Of a stretch of DNA of 29,460 bases, positions 19,155 to 29,423 are shown in pieces (the stretch's first letter is position 1; every line of letters begins with the position of its first letter). Source of the DNA: Apostichopus californicus (lineage: Eukaryota > Echinodermata > Holothuroidea > Aspidochirotida > Stichopodidae); assembly GCA_020650975.1 (NCBI GenBank), contig JAIPMN010005717.1, positions 1 to 29,460 of the forward strand. The letters are read 5' to 3'. The notes beneath the pieces are model-generated. The model was not told the DNA's origin. It worked only from the letters and a program-made list of their open reading frames with translations, and searched no databases. Position numbers and translations under genes: made by a program.

Positions 19155-20246
19155 GACATCAAAGCAGCCTTTGAACTTGCCAAAGTCATAACAATTCTAC
19201 TCAAATGTAGAATTTTTTTTTTTTAATTTATATTCTGAAACTAACTTATACGAACAACACCTGTGTGCCTCACTTGTAATAGATGTGACAGAAGTATACG
19301 ATGGTAGAAATTAAACAACTCATGCAACAAAAAGTATCATTTTGAATAACTTTGGCCATCAAGTTACCCATTACATGTTGACCTCAGGTTTGAATCAGTG
19401 TACAGTCTATGGAGACCTATAAACCTTAAAGGTCATTAGTATTGCTGCCATACATAAGCATGCTAAAAAGATGCTAGAAAAAATCTATCAAAAGTCCTTT
19501 TCTAGAGGTTCTGTTCCTAGAACTGATTCTCAGACTGTCAGGTGGTTACATTGGACCATTAAAATCTCCCATCGATGGAAAGTGCTTTAGGGAATTGTAG
19601 CAAAACTCAGGCATTATAAGGTTAAACATAATCTGATCATTATTTGACTTACAAGCATAGTAGAGATAAACACTATGATAAACGTTAAAGTGAGCTAAAA
19701 GGAAAATTTTTGCATTCTCTCTTTTTTTTAACCTCAATCCGCTTACTCCCTTGTCCTCCTTAAGTATCATGTGTGGATACTGACATTGCGAGTTATTCAA
19801 AGTCTCCTTCTTCTTCTTGTTGACTTTAAGAGACAGAAATCAATTCTCCATTTTGAACTAACATAGGTCATGTTTTAAACTCCGTTTTGTGTTTGTTTAA
19901 TGTTACAAAACTCAAAAGCTATAAATATAATGTAAAGAACAGATTTCAGGATCATTGTATGATACACCGCCAGCAAAATAATAGCAGTCATTACGAGGAT
20001 AGTCCAGATGAAAACTCACTTTTGTAAGCCTCCTAGCGAGAGTTGCATTCAAATTCCTAAGTATCCCTTTCCGAGATAAAAACCTTTGAGATTGACATGT
20101 TTTGTACTAACCGGAAACATAACGCAAACAGTTGTGATGTCATTGATGCAAACTGATAAATATATTTTAGTTTTCTCCAGACTATCAAGTGAAATCATAA
20201 GCTTCCAGTAGGAGAGTCAGTGTATTAGTAAGAAATGGAAGAAGTT

Positions 20247-20264
20247 ATTGGTTGCCGTGGTAAC
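20247..20264. promoter_or_regulatory. RFX-type X-box overlapping an inverted CCAAT box
   Basis: 20251-20264 reads GTTGCCGTGGTAAC, matching the RFX X-box form GTTGCC-NN-GGTAAC with near-perfect dyad symmetry. ATTGG at 20247-20251 is a CCAAT box on the minus strand, directly adjoining. RFX factors use such sites at ciliary and other promoters. No start codon or exon linked to it is visible, so the target is unknown. It could be an enhancer, the promoter of a non-coding RNA, or chance. Confidence 0.4.
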
Positions 20265-22243
20265 AATGTCAAAGAGTCGTTAACCGTAACTAGCACTTGC
20301 ACTGTATCGCATTGTAGTATATTACTTAATATTTTATTGTTTGCAATACTATGTTAATGGTTAATGATTCATATAGAATGAATTATTTCCATTGTCTCCC
20401 CCTCCTCCACTAACCATTGTCACATATATTGCTCCTTACAATCCTTGCTGATGCCAGATTTTGTCAAGTTGTATTTCACAACACATGTTTATGAATCATA
20501 ATAAGTCACAAAGACATTATGATTACAATCTAACGACAAAGTCAATATTTGACATGATTAAATGACCTTCATATTCTGTCTTTTTTTCCTTTGTCTTTTT
20601 TTCTACTAATTTTGTATCTTTTCTGTGCAATGTTTTACCTATTATCATTATTATCTTTTTCTACATAGTTATTGTATGACTAAGGCATCTTTGCTCTGTT
20701 ACTAACTCACAATGCTTTAAAGTCCAATATCCTGGTACGTTATCATGACGGATAAACCAATATCCATCTTTGAGGACTAAATAATTTCTAAATCATATAC
20801 TGCGAAGTGTTAGCCCATGATCCCTTGCTCACGATATTGTACGTCTTTTCCTAAAGTATGCCACATATGCATAGCATGAGCAAACGATTTTGGTGAAGAC
20901 CAAAACATTGACTGCCCTGGTGTTATGATGAAACTAGAAGCTATATCATTTCGATTAACTTTTTTAAAACTGCAACAAAGTTGCCAATATGCAACTATAG
21001 GCAGTCTGCTTAAAGATATGATTTACGCTGGAGGTATGGATATTGGTTAATGGTGATGTAACGTATATTTGGACCCTTAATGTAAAACATTAAGAGAAAT
21101 ACAAATACATTGTAGGTAATTTATAGTTATGAACTTTCTAGTGTAGCGTTTATATTTATCTATTTTTAGAGTAGTGCCAAATTTGAGAAGAGAGATTAAG
21201 GTCCTGTCAGGCTTGAATCTTTCCTTGTGACATATGTAATATTTACGTCAAGACACCGAACCTATTCTCTCATAGTAAGGCTTTTGTAATTTAATTAAAT
21301 TTTTGCTGTGTGGCAATCCAGTTTCTAATAGCCAAGTCTTTAAAAAAATCAGCTTGCAATCATTTTGATCAAGGAAAGAATGCATGAAATGGAATTGTGT
21401 TGTTTGTGAGTGAGTGATGAATTTCCTCACCAACAAATTCAAATATGAATTATGTGAAATTTGGGTCATCAGACTAAACTAGCGATCCTTCAAGTCAAAT
21501 AAGGAAGTGAAAGCCAAAAATTTGAGGGAAAAAATCCCCATATTGTGTTTACAGGTAATACTTGAAAGTGTCTGGATAATGAAAATCAAAAAGAAACATT
21601 TCCTGATTGCCCATTGTCCTTCACTTGGTGACAAGCTCTCAGAGTGTGTCTTAGTTAAGTCAATCATAATCTTAATTATGAGTCATGTTTTGTAGGTTAA
21701 AAGCACAAAGCTGCTTTCAACATAAATACTAACTCTAGGCCAAAGAAAAAAAAATTATTAGTTAAAGACAGTTAACAATAACTTTGATCTATGAAGGCAA
21801 CAATTTAAACCCACATTAGTTTTTGATCACTTACCCTTTCATGGATAATAAGAAACAAAACGACTGGAAATATGGTGTTGCACACAGATCATTACTTTAA
21901 TTCATTATTGAGGTGAGACAAAACTTTATAGGGAATATATGCATAGATGACTTTGACACTGTAATGTACAGTATTAAATTTTAGCAAAGTTCACTTGCAG
22001 TTCGTATTCCATATTTTCATGACGTAAAACAATTTGGGTACAGCTACAAGATGCCAAGACCCTGCAAATCTTGAGTTTGGGTTTAGACAAATCTGTCAGT
22101 CGTCACTTCCAGGTTATAGCAGTATCATTGTCACATTAAGGAGTTTCGTAATTGTGTCAAGTGTGCCAGTAGCTCTGTGGTCAGTGCTGCCCTTAGTAAC
22201 TGATATAAGCATCTTTTGCTTACTTCCTTAACTAGTTTTGGCT

Positions 22244-22256
22244 GGGGGGGGGGGGG
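22244..22256. repeat. G13 tract
   Basis: Thirteen G in a row in intergenic DNA. It is the same length as the tract at 4164-4176, but the flanks are not obviously similar. Confidence 0.8.
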
Positions 22257-24384
22257 TATCTTGAGATGATCAGTATCCATGTAAGATAGTATGATTGATA
22301 TTTAGGCATACATGCACTACATATATGGTTGCCTAATGTTAAATTCCACATTCAGCTATCTTTGAAACATTGTACTAGTTGGTTGCTTATCTATGTGCTC
22401 AATTTATCCTAAGCTCTCTCTCTCTCATGTCAAATTTACAGAAATGTGCATGAAACTACCAAAACTAATCTTTAATTTCCAAAGCTTAACAAATAGGTGA
22501 CTACAAATCTGGTGCTAATTATGATTTCATAGTTTGATCAACAATATTTGCATTTGGTAGCCTCAGCATTGTACAAACATTATTTGTATGCATTTACATA
22601 TCATAGTAATAAATAATATTGTTATTAATACAAAAAGGCTATAACAAGAAGTATCTCCTTGTCACTGTGTCTTCTTTATTCATTCCTATTTGCCCCAAAG
22701 TTTAGTGTACTAATTAAAAGATAGTTTCCTGGCAGTTTTTATCTCCAAATGTTTCCAGACAATGAGGACCAGAATAACAGATGTTCGTTTAGAAGGAAAT
22801 GTTCCTTTCAGCACATTAACAATTTAAGTGAGTTGTAACTCAAACTGTTCATAACTTCCGATACAAGTCAAAATTTTCAGAAATATCTATAATAAGGGAA
22901 TACGATTTTCAAGACATCAAAGAGGAACTTGAATCAATTATGGAAGACTAAAATATTACAGAAAGAAACATAAATGGAGTGACTGATAACAGCAAGGTAT
23001 ATTGTATTTGATCCAAAGCTCGGGCATTAATTTAAGTCTGAAATCAGAAATTGCTTTAAGAATGAGGGAAGGGAAAGCGAGGGAGTGGTGATTAAAGCGT
23101 TTGTTTGCTTTATTTACATCAAAATTTACGTTTCATTCTTGGATACAGGTCTCCTGTGCATGGCACGGATGCCTGTCTGTAGACAGTTCTCTTAAATGAC
23201 CTTCATGCCTCAGGTCAAACATGAATTTGACCCTGTTAAATACTATGCATGATTCTCTCATTGAGAATTGAGCATGTTAATTTTGAAGCAGCTTATTGAA
23301 CTTGGGAGTGAAAGTATCATTTAAACTAGGATAGTATTCAACTAAACTAGGTTGAGCTTTACTCTTTCCACCAACTAAACAATAATAATTATGTAACTAA
23401 GAGTCTTTCAGTCCATTTCCAAAGAATACTATTGCCAAGGCCACAACTAACTGCTTCTAGTATTAACCAGATATAAAATTTGTTAAATGGGAATCGTAAA
23501 TGTTCCATCGAAATGTGAATGATGCTTGACCAATCAAGGATTGGATTTTAGAATCACAAGTCTTACAAATCAACCCCAGAAGCTGCTTCACAGCAAAACT
23601 CAATTTGAATGCTAATGTTTCACTTTGCGATGCCATTTGTCGATGCAACTTGTATTTTCTTTTTCCTGCTCATGTGTCTATTTTAAAATAAGCAAACCTC
23701 AAACATTTCTAAACACTTGGTTTTGCTTTATCAAAAAAGCAAATTTTGAATTATAAATTAACTTGCCAATTATTTACCTGACCTCACCCCCTCCCCTCTC
23801 TCCAAAAACTCTTAACATTAAACAATGGCAATCATGTGGTGTACTTATTAAGTAGATATAGACCTTAAGGTCAAATGGTTCACTATCATATTAAAGTGAT
23901 CAATAAATATGCTATGAATCGTGCAAGCTTCATATCGCTGTAAAATAATGGTCAATAGCGGAACAATTTCTTGTAAGTATGACCACCTTTAACTTCTGAA
24001 ATACTGTAATGAGAGAATGCTAGGTACTAAAATACCTTAATGAGAAAAATACAATCAAATACGCAGAACAGATAAATTTTCAGTGATTCAGTAATTCCAT
24101 ATTTCTATTACACACACAATTATTATTCATATTAGCAAAATATACCAACAGCTTTTGCACTTTCAAATGGGGATTCTTGTTCATACTTCTACTGAAGTAG
24201 AAAATAAGAGAAATATAAATGAACTATATTTCAAAAGTAGCATGCAAGTTGCTGATCTATAGAGGAAAGTTCCATGCTCTGAAAATCTAATTTATCATGC
24301 ACTTCACATGATTATCACGTAACATAACATCATTATATCCCAAAATGTTAGCATCCTGCAATTGTAAGATGCATTGAGAACTAT

Positions 24385-24413
24385 TTTGTAGAGGTTTTAC
24401 CTCTACAAATAAA
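24385..24413 (+). other. Perfect 11-bp stem-loop followed by AATAAA
   Basis: TTTGTAGAGGT (24385-24395), loop TTT, then ACCTCTACAAA (24399-24409) form a perfect stem. AATAAA overlaps its 3' edge at 24408-24413. The arrangement could mark the 3' end of a plus-strand transcript, but no exon upstream supports this, so it may be a chance hairpin. Confidence 0.4.
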
Positions 24414-24905
24414 TTCCACATGCTGTGGTGGAATAAGTGAAAATTGAGTTTGACCATGGCTGACTAACTTAAGTCTTTTCTGGCAATTGTTTGAAAAGTT
24501 TGTTTCAAGAATGCTTCATCACCATGTCAGAAGTGTAAGTGTAAGAGATGACTGTAAATAATAATAGGTACAGGCTACAGCATGTCAAATTCTCAAAGCA
24601 TAGACTTTGAATGTCATGTCCTTGCTTGTCTACACAATGTTAGCATTATTTTTCCAAAGATAAGAACTGACGTTTCTTAACTGACATTCTCACGAGACAT
24701 TTCCACGTTCATCCAAGGCTTCACACACTGTGAATGATAACAAGAAACAAAATCTAAACCAGGACTGTGGTTTACCAAAAGCCTTTTTCCTTGGACAACC
24801 TATGCTATGTTTCATGACTTTCTGAACAGTAAAGTTAGTCCAAAATGCAGACTTGTATTACGACTACAACAGCATGAACTGTACCAGCACATGTAGAATT
24901 CCCGT

Positions 24906-25096
24906 TGGTACAAGTACACTATCACGACTACGAGGCTCTTGGTGTGGGTCCGAGTACAAGTAGTTAGGTTTGCACTGCACTACAGTGTATACTAAATTAA
25001 ACTTTACCTCGAGAACAAGAACGAGTGCAAATCCATACGGGTGAGTACAACATACCTTTATGCCAGAATATGAGTACAAGCATGGATTCACTACAA
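24906..25096. repeat. Degenerate GAGTACAAG simple repeat
   Basis: GAGTACAA(G) occurs at 24952, 25043 and 25072, with related GTACAAGTAC at about 24908 and ACTACAAG and GAGAACAAGAACGAG between them. TGCCAGAAT also occurs twice at about 25061 and 25100. This is probably a decayed minisatellite. An 83-codon minus-strand frame through it is a by-product. Confidence 0.5.
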
Positions 25097-25982
25097 GTGT
25101 GCCAGAATGATACATATATGTATATAGAGATTTAGGAGAATGAAATTAATTTCCCAATATTGCATGGCTTCCAATCAACATAACGTGCCAGCATTAAACC
25201 TGAGAGGGGTTTTTCACACAGTAGCGAAGAATATATTTGTCAGTGCTTGCCACACTGCTTGCCACTGGCTAATCCTTGTATAATGACTTAACATAATTCT
25301 AACTATTTACTGTACTCTTTCACTTCTCTTAAAACAGAGAATCAACGAGCCTCAGAAATATATATCTCCAATCCTCTGATGTAAAATATTTGGCTGAAAA
25401 GCTTAAAAGACCATGCACATACTTACATTTGTTTAAAGCTGTAAGATATGCTAGATATACAGCAGCAAGCATATAATGTTAGCATAACAACATTGCCATA
25501 TACTTAAAATGAGAAATTTCAAATGTCACAGTGCATGAGATACTGGTTCAAGTATGCCTTTACATGAAACACAACATAAAAAATTAAAATCCAACATTCT
25601 TGACTGTTTGAAACCCCAACCACTCAACCCCAAGTTTAGTTTCTATTGCTTTTAGATACATTAAAAATTCCTTCCTTGATATCACATAGGGTTACAGTAG
25701 TATCCCCTAAAAAACACAGCCTACACAGGATGTATACTGTGAGACAACCATGCATTGTGGTTATGTGAGAGAGACAAAATTTGGTCAATCACTTTGATAT
25801 AAATTATGTAAACCTATGTCTACTGTACATCAGCGAAGTTGTGTCTCTCCCTTTGACTCTTGTCACACATTACAGAGAATGGAACACCTTTTTTTTTCTG
25901 AATTGACTTCTCAACCAAAATAAATATATATTTTTGTCTTTAACTGCACACACACACATAATTACAAACAGGCTTGAACACA

Positions 25983-26164
25983 TCATTTCTTTTCTTTGTT
26001 CATGTTCTTGAACATTGTAAACGCAGCACCCAAAGTTATAGCTCCGACCACCACGCTCTGTGCCATGACCCTTAACCTCATCAAATAAATAGACGTTGAC
26101 ATCTGACCCCTCCTCTTGTATGCATATGCCCCGTATCCGACTGCTCCAAAGAAACCGAGCATAC
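25983..26164 (-). CDS. HIGD1A: HIGD1A coding exon 2 (last)
   Basis: Begins after the acceptor TCTTTGCAG (minus strand), completes Gly34, encodes both membrane segments and the QRRQ-like motif, and ends in TGA at 25985-25983. No obvious AATAAA lies just downstream on this strand. Confidence 0.95.
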
Positions 26165-26874
26165 CTGCAAAGACATACATCAAGAAGTGGGAAATATTGT
26201 TGAAGGATGGCCAAACATGGACAATAAAGGCCAAATTTATTAAGCTATGATGTCCCATGAGGATTTCAAGAACCAATAGTTGAATAAATTACAAAAACAA
26301 ATGTAAGTCATCAACATGAAGACCACCTTGTGCCTGTTAATTGTTAGTAAATCTCTGTTTCCCTCTACCCCTTAATGTGGGATATGCATTTTAATCAGAG
26401 TATCTCTTGGAGGAATAGCCCCTGGCTCTCTACTCAACCCGCCCCATCCCATCAACCCACTACCTAAAACTGACCTACTGTAAGATACAAACGATAAAAC
26501 TTTTTAATTAATTTACATTTCTGCACAAACTATTAGAAGATGTAATGCAGGTTTTGTAGACAAGTTAAGCATTTTTATTTTTTTCATGAAAAAAACAAAC
26601 AAAATACTACCAAAGTATTCAGTCAAGGAGTGTTAATTTCAATAATTTGTATTTTAGTTTTGAACTAGGACCAAACGGGCAGTACAGACATCAATTATGT
26701 CACCAACAGAGATGGTAATGTGTACAATTTGAAATGCTATCATCAACTTATGTTCTGCAAAACATAATTTTTACCTAAAGGTACAAAAGGCTCTTCTAGT
26801 GTCTTTCTCTTCAGCTTTGCAGCAGAAGACTCTGTCGGTGCATCTTCATACTCTATCACTGGGATTCTTGACAT
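25983..26874 (-). CDS. HIGD1A: HIG1 domain family member 1A-like protein, two coding exons
   Basis: On the minus strand, exon 26874-26775 (100 nt) joins exon 26164-25983 (182 nt) to give 93 residues plus TGA, exactly the usual HIGD1A length. Residues 1-28 are a polar N-terminus. EEPFVPLGMLGFFGAVGYG (27-45) matches the family's APFVPVG start of membrane segment 1 (about 32-50). A loop holds KRRGQMSTS. I59-R63-R65-Q69 in IYLMRLRVMAQ fits the HIG1 motif (Q/I)X3(R/H)XRX3Q. Segment 2 is about 69-86, followed by a Lys-rich tail ending KNMNKEKK. HIG1 proteins sit in the mitochondrial inner membrane and support assembly and regulation of respiratory complexes; HIGD1A is hypoxia-induced in vertebrates. 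That function is inferred. An ATG upstream inside the intron (26276) is not the true start. Among paralogues, HIGD1A/1C-type fits better than HIGD2A because of length and the Ile in the motif. Confidence 0.95.
26165..26774 (-). other. HIGD1A intron between coding exons
   Basis: A 610-bp phase 1 intron with donor GTAAAA and acceptor CTTTGCAG. AT-rich; nothing else recognised. Confidence 0.85.
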
Positions 26875-26876
26875 TT
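26775..26876 (-). CDS. HIGD1A: HIGD1A coding exon 1 with start codon
   Basis: ATG at 26874-26872 starts MSRIPVIEYEDAPTESSAAK, then LKRKTLEEPFVPL, with one base of Gly34 before the donor. TTTCAG precedes the ATG by only two bases, so the ATG lies almost at an exon edge and most of the 5' UTR must come from an upstream exon. The start context has G at -3. Confidence 0.9.
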
Positions 26877-27862
26877 CTGAAATTTGGCAGACCTTTTCCA
26901 CAGTAAATTAGTAATTGCCCAATTGTCTGACTTTCTGAAAATGAGAAGAAAATGTTTAATTCCTAACAGCACTCAGGTTAGGTTACTTGAGAAACCGTGG
27001 GTGATACCATGTCCAAACGTTAGACATTAGACTTGATAGGGTAAGGTGACCAGACGTCCCCGATTTTCGGGGACAGTCCCCGATTACAGTGCTGTCCCCG
27101 ATGAACAAGTGTCCCCGAAAATGTCCCCGATTCGTCAAAATGTTCAGGAATTTCGCAAATATCCCACATTATTAGTTAAATAATTGTAAAAACATAATTT
27201 AGTCAAGTGTGCAGTCGCAGAACGGAACACGAATTTGTGACACAAGCAACTCACAAGCTCTCAAAGAACCACGTAAATTATGTGAATTTCATCTGAGAAA
27301 AAGCTACATTTTTGAAAATAAAATTGATTTAAAAAGTGCTTCTAAGTATCACCATTTTACAACTAAGCACCTTAGGCACTTGAAAATTTTCCAATGGGGG
27401 AGGGGGACACCCCTTCCCCTTAGACCCCTCCCCCATATCAGTCACGCAATAAATGTCCCTGATTCCAGTCAGGAAAATATGGTCACCTTAAGATAGGGCC
27501 TTTAACTAACGTAAGGACTAACTTATTAGGTCAATGGAAAGAAAACTAGGACTACAGTACAGGTTTGGTGTAAATAGGCCTAACCAACGTTACAACTAGT
27601 ACTAGCCTAGTAGTAGTAGGCCTAGGCTAGGTAGTAAAATTAAGTAGACTTATAGTAGTTATACATGATGACCTATCAATGAATATCTTCTTCTTGTAAT
27701 TCTGCTTTACAATGTATGTGTCATTCTTTGAAAAATTTGACTTGCCTTTACCCTCTTCTGGATTCTAGATAGTAATGTTCATCTAAGCTAATCATGAATC
27801 TCCATATAAGTCTAACTTGTTAAACTCAATGCTTTATATAACGTGCTTACTGTTACTCTTAC
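26877..27862 (-). other. HIGD1A 5' UTR intron (predicted)
   Basis: If the exon at 27863 is correct, this 986-bp intron runs from GTAAGA (27862) to TTTCAG (26877). It contains the hAT-like element (27042-27490) and a stretch rich in CTAG/TAGTAG words (27590-27650). The 95-codon plus frame at 27209-27496 lies inside the element and is not a gene. Confidence 0.6.
27042..27490. mobile_element. hAT-like non-autonomous element (449 bp)
   Basis: The 11-bp inverted tips TAAGGTGACCA (27042-27052) and TGGTCACCTTA (27480-27490) are flanked by 8-mers TGATAGGG (27034-27041) and AGATAGGG (27491-27498) that match at seven of eight positions. An 8-bp duplication and a TAGGGTGACCA-like tip fit the hAT superfamily. 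The left 90 bp carry five direct copies of GTCCCCGA (27056, 27076, 27094, 27111 and 27123) and one inverted copy (27067-27074), like the subterminal motifs that hAT transposases bind. Near the right side, ATGGGGGAGGGG (27394-27405) and CCCCTCCCCCAT (27425-27436) can pair. There is no transposase. Confidence 0.8.
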
Positions 27863-27960
27863 CTGACTCGCCATAGGTGTTTCGTGAATTTGCACGTAGT
27901 CTACATATCGTTCTACGAATATTATAATATAATTTGAGACGACGATGGTTCCTATATAGC
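27863..27960 (-). other. HIGD1A: Predicted non-coding first exon of HIGD1A with upstream ATG
   Basis: On the minus strand, GCGAGTCAG|GTAAGA forms a strong donor at 27863/27862, which suits the 5' exon needed by the HIGD1A start exon. Its upstream limit is a guess. An ATG at 27874-27872 lies in it. After splicing to 26876 it reads ATG GCG AGT CAG AAA TGT CAA GAA TCC CAG TGA, a ten-codon upstream ORF that overlaps the main ATG in another frame. Its context is weak at -3 (C). Confidence 0.5.
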
Positions 27961-28040
27961 AGTTCCGCGAAAGAGGCCGGTAACGACCAATAAACTAACT
28001 GCTAAAACGACACAACCACATGCTAATTGCGCAATATGAG
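27893..28040 (-). promoter_or_regulatory. Probable HIGD1A promoter region
   Basis: Upstream of the predicted first exon are CCAAT (27987-27991, plus-strand orientation), a CTATATAGG-like sequence at about 27951-27959, and a CRE half site (TGACGTT, minus strand) near 28036. ACGTG cores at 27893-27897 (minus) and 27841-27845 (plus) would fit the hypoxia-response core RCGTG, which matters only because vertebrate HIGD1A is hypoxia-induced. Such short words occur often by chance. Confidence 0.35.
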
Positions 28041-29103
28041 GTCAACGTCACAGAAGAATGTTTGCGTCATTGATTTTCATTGTGTAATGCTGCTGCAACC
28101 ATGAGGAAAGGATTTGCAGTATAAAATGACAGGAAGGAACCCGTGAGATTAAACGGCGATCAAAGGAACCAAGTGGAGGGGATCCCAAGGGATGGATACC
28201 GAGGTAGATGTTGAGATGGGAGATGCTGAGACGATATTTAACGTGATTGCATTGAAATGAAAGTTGTTCGAATTCTTCAATTTTAAGGTCCATATTGTGT
28301 CTATCTGATATTTTTAGCACACCACCCTTATTTACATTCATTTTTCAGCGACTTGCCATTGATGAAAGAGATACTACTGTGATATAATTTATACACGGCA
28401 AACCCTAATTAACGAGTAAATAACCAATTTTGTTGGTCCAAACAATTATGCATGCACACCACACCCTTCTTATTCATACTTTAAAATTGCAACCAATCAA
28501 ATAATCTCTATGACGTGACGTCGGGCAATAACAAGCCGTTTGTTTCGCTCATTTTATACGTACATTGGTGTGATAGGCCCATACTACACTAGATGTAACT
28601 GAGCCGCCCGTTTTAGCAATTTCCTTAACACGTAATGATAAATGCCAATAAAAACATCCAAATAGAAGAAAAATAAGCTCTTAAATGTATGCTGTATTAG
28701 CCCCAAATGTGCTAGATATTCAAATATGGTCACCTTTAGTCCAAATTCTGAAACCGTTTCTATTACAAAGTTCGAGGAAACTTCCTCATTGAGACATGAG
28801 TCATCTTGTGTGTTCCTTAAAAATGGCCTCCAGGAAAGTACTTTTTGAAAACTTATAGCGTGCTATAATTTGGGACCTATACTGACTACCTTTAATAGAC
28901 TTATCCGCAAATATTCATTAAGCGTTTGAATCTTCGAATCTTCGATTACACGAACGAGTGAGCTAGCCTAATGCGATCAAATGATAGGTACATTATTTGC
29001 ACCCCGTGGTACATATACTATTAGTATAAGTGTACTATAACGAGTAACGTTAGTTGGTGCATTAGACGCTTGTGAAACGAATCAAGCATGTAAGTCATAT
29101 AAA
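28041..29103. other. Non-coding stretch with no recognised gene
   Basis: The 97-codon minus frame at 28048-28341 shows no known motif. A purine-rich patch lies at about 28140-28230. A promoter-like cluster sits at 28493-28558 (listed separately). GAATCTTCGAATCTTCG (28929-28945) is a short tandem duplication. Nothing else stands out. Confidence 0.45.
28493..28558 (+). promoter_or_regulatory. CCAAT / CRE-like / TATA-like cluster
   Basis: CCAAT (28493-28497), TGACGTGACGTC (28511-28522, two overlapping CRE-like sites) and TTTTATA (28552-28558) are spaced as in a plus-strand core promoter. No start codon with a good exon follows in the next several hundred bases, so a target gene beyond the window, a non-coding RNA, or chance are all possible. 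Confidence 0.3.
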
Positions 29104-29352
29104 TATGTATGTATTGTATGTATGTATTTTAGATCCTCCTGCAAGCAGGAACTCGCGAAGAAGCCTCATTGGCTTATCAAAGCCGCAAGCTGACCGAAGT
29201 CAGTCTCTTAGATTCATATTTAACGTCCATGATTATGAATTGTCAATTGTCAACAACACTGTAACTTGACGATATACATTAATCTTGGAGTGACTCGAAC
29301 TCGGGACCTTATGGTTGAAAGGCACCGGCGTTAATCACTGAGCTAACACTCC
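29104..29352 (-). repeat. tRNA-headed SINE, minus strand
   Basis: Read on the minus strand, a tRNA-like head (29352-29287) is followed by a body of about 155 bp (29286-29132), with a GC-richer block containing GCTTGCGGCTTTGATAAGCC, and a tail of ATAC/TACA repeats (about 29130-29104). Head, body and short-repeat tail in this order are the standard SINE layout. The body block gives me the impression of a shared SINE core domain, but I cannot name the family. No clear target duplication was found. The 65-codon plus frame across it is spurious. Confidence 0.6.
29287..29352 (-). repeat. tRNA-like SINE head (A and B boxes)
   Basis: The minus strand starts GGAGTGTTAGCTCAGTGATT (A box TTAGCTCAGTGA) and ends GAGTTCGAGTCACTCC (B box GAGTTCGAGTC). 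The ends GGAGTG and CACTCC pair as an acceptor stem. The anticodon arm pairs poorly (GGT..ACC with an oversized loop around TTTC), so it is not a functional tRNA gene. Confidence 0.65.
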
Positions 29353-29406
29353 ACAATATAATAAATAACTCCCAATAGAAAAAAAAACTCACAATATAAT
29401 AAATAA
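29352..29406. repeat. Two 17-bp direct repeats, 38 bp apart
   Basis: CACAATATAATAAATAA occurs at 29352-29368 and 29390-29406, separated by a short stretch with an A9-10 run. It touches the 5' end of the SINE and may record an insertion or slippage event. Confidence 0.8.
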
Positions 29407-29423
29407 TAGACTAGACTTGGCAA

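Larger units (their letters stand above)
19155..25982. other. Intergenic space between convergent RSU1 and HIGD1A
   Basis: These 6.8 kb probably include both 3' UTRs. No coding exon with homology or good splice context was recognised; frames of 60-84 codons such as 21507-21695, 22034-22231 and 23463-23648 look random. Separate entries cover the X-box (20251), the G13 run (22244-22256), the hairpin with AATAAA (24385-24413) and a degenerate GAGTACAAG repeat (24906-25096). An AATAAA near 22608 could serve plus-strand transcripts but is far from RSU1. Confidence 0.55.

Noticed and set aside
22160..22200. Possible A-box-like TAGCTCTGTGG
   Set aside because: No B box at a suitable distance and no stems, so not called as a tRNA-like element.
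26165..26276. Upstream in-frame extension of the HIGD1A exon to an ATG at 26276
   Set aside because: It crosses the TCTTTGCAG acceptor into intron. The spliced form restores the conserved EEPFVPLG junction and the standard 93-residue length.
27209..27496. 95-codon plus ORF
   Set aside because: Wholly inside the hAT-like element except for its last few bases, with no transposase motif.
28048..28341. 97-codon minus ORF upstream of the HIGD1A promoter
   Set aside because: No motif, and no supporting start context or splice signals. Most likely chance.
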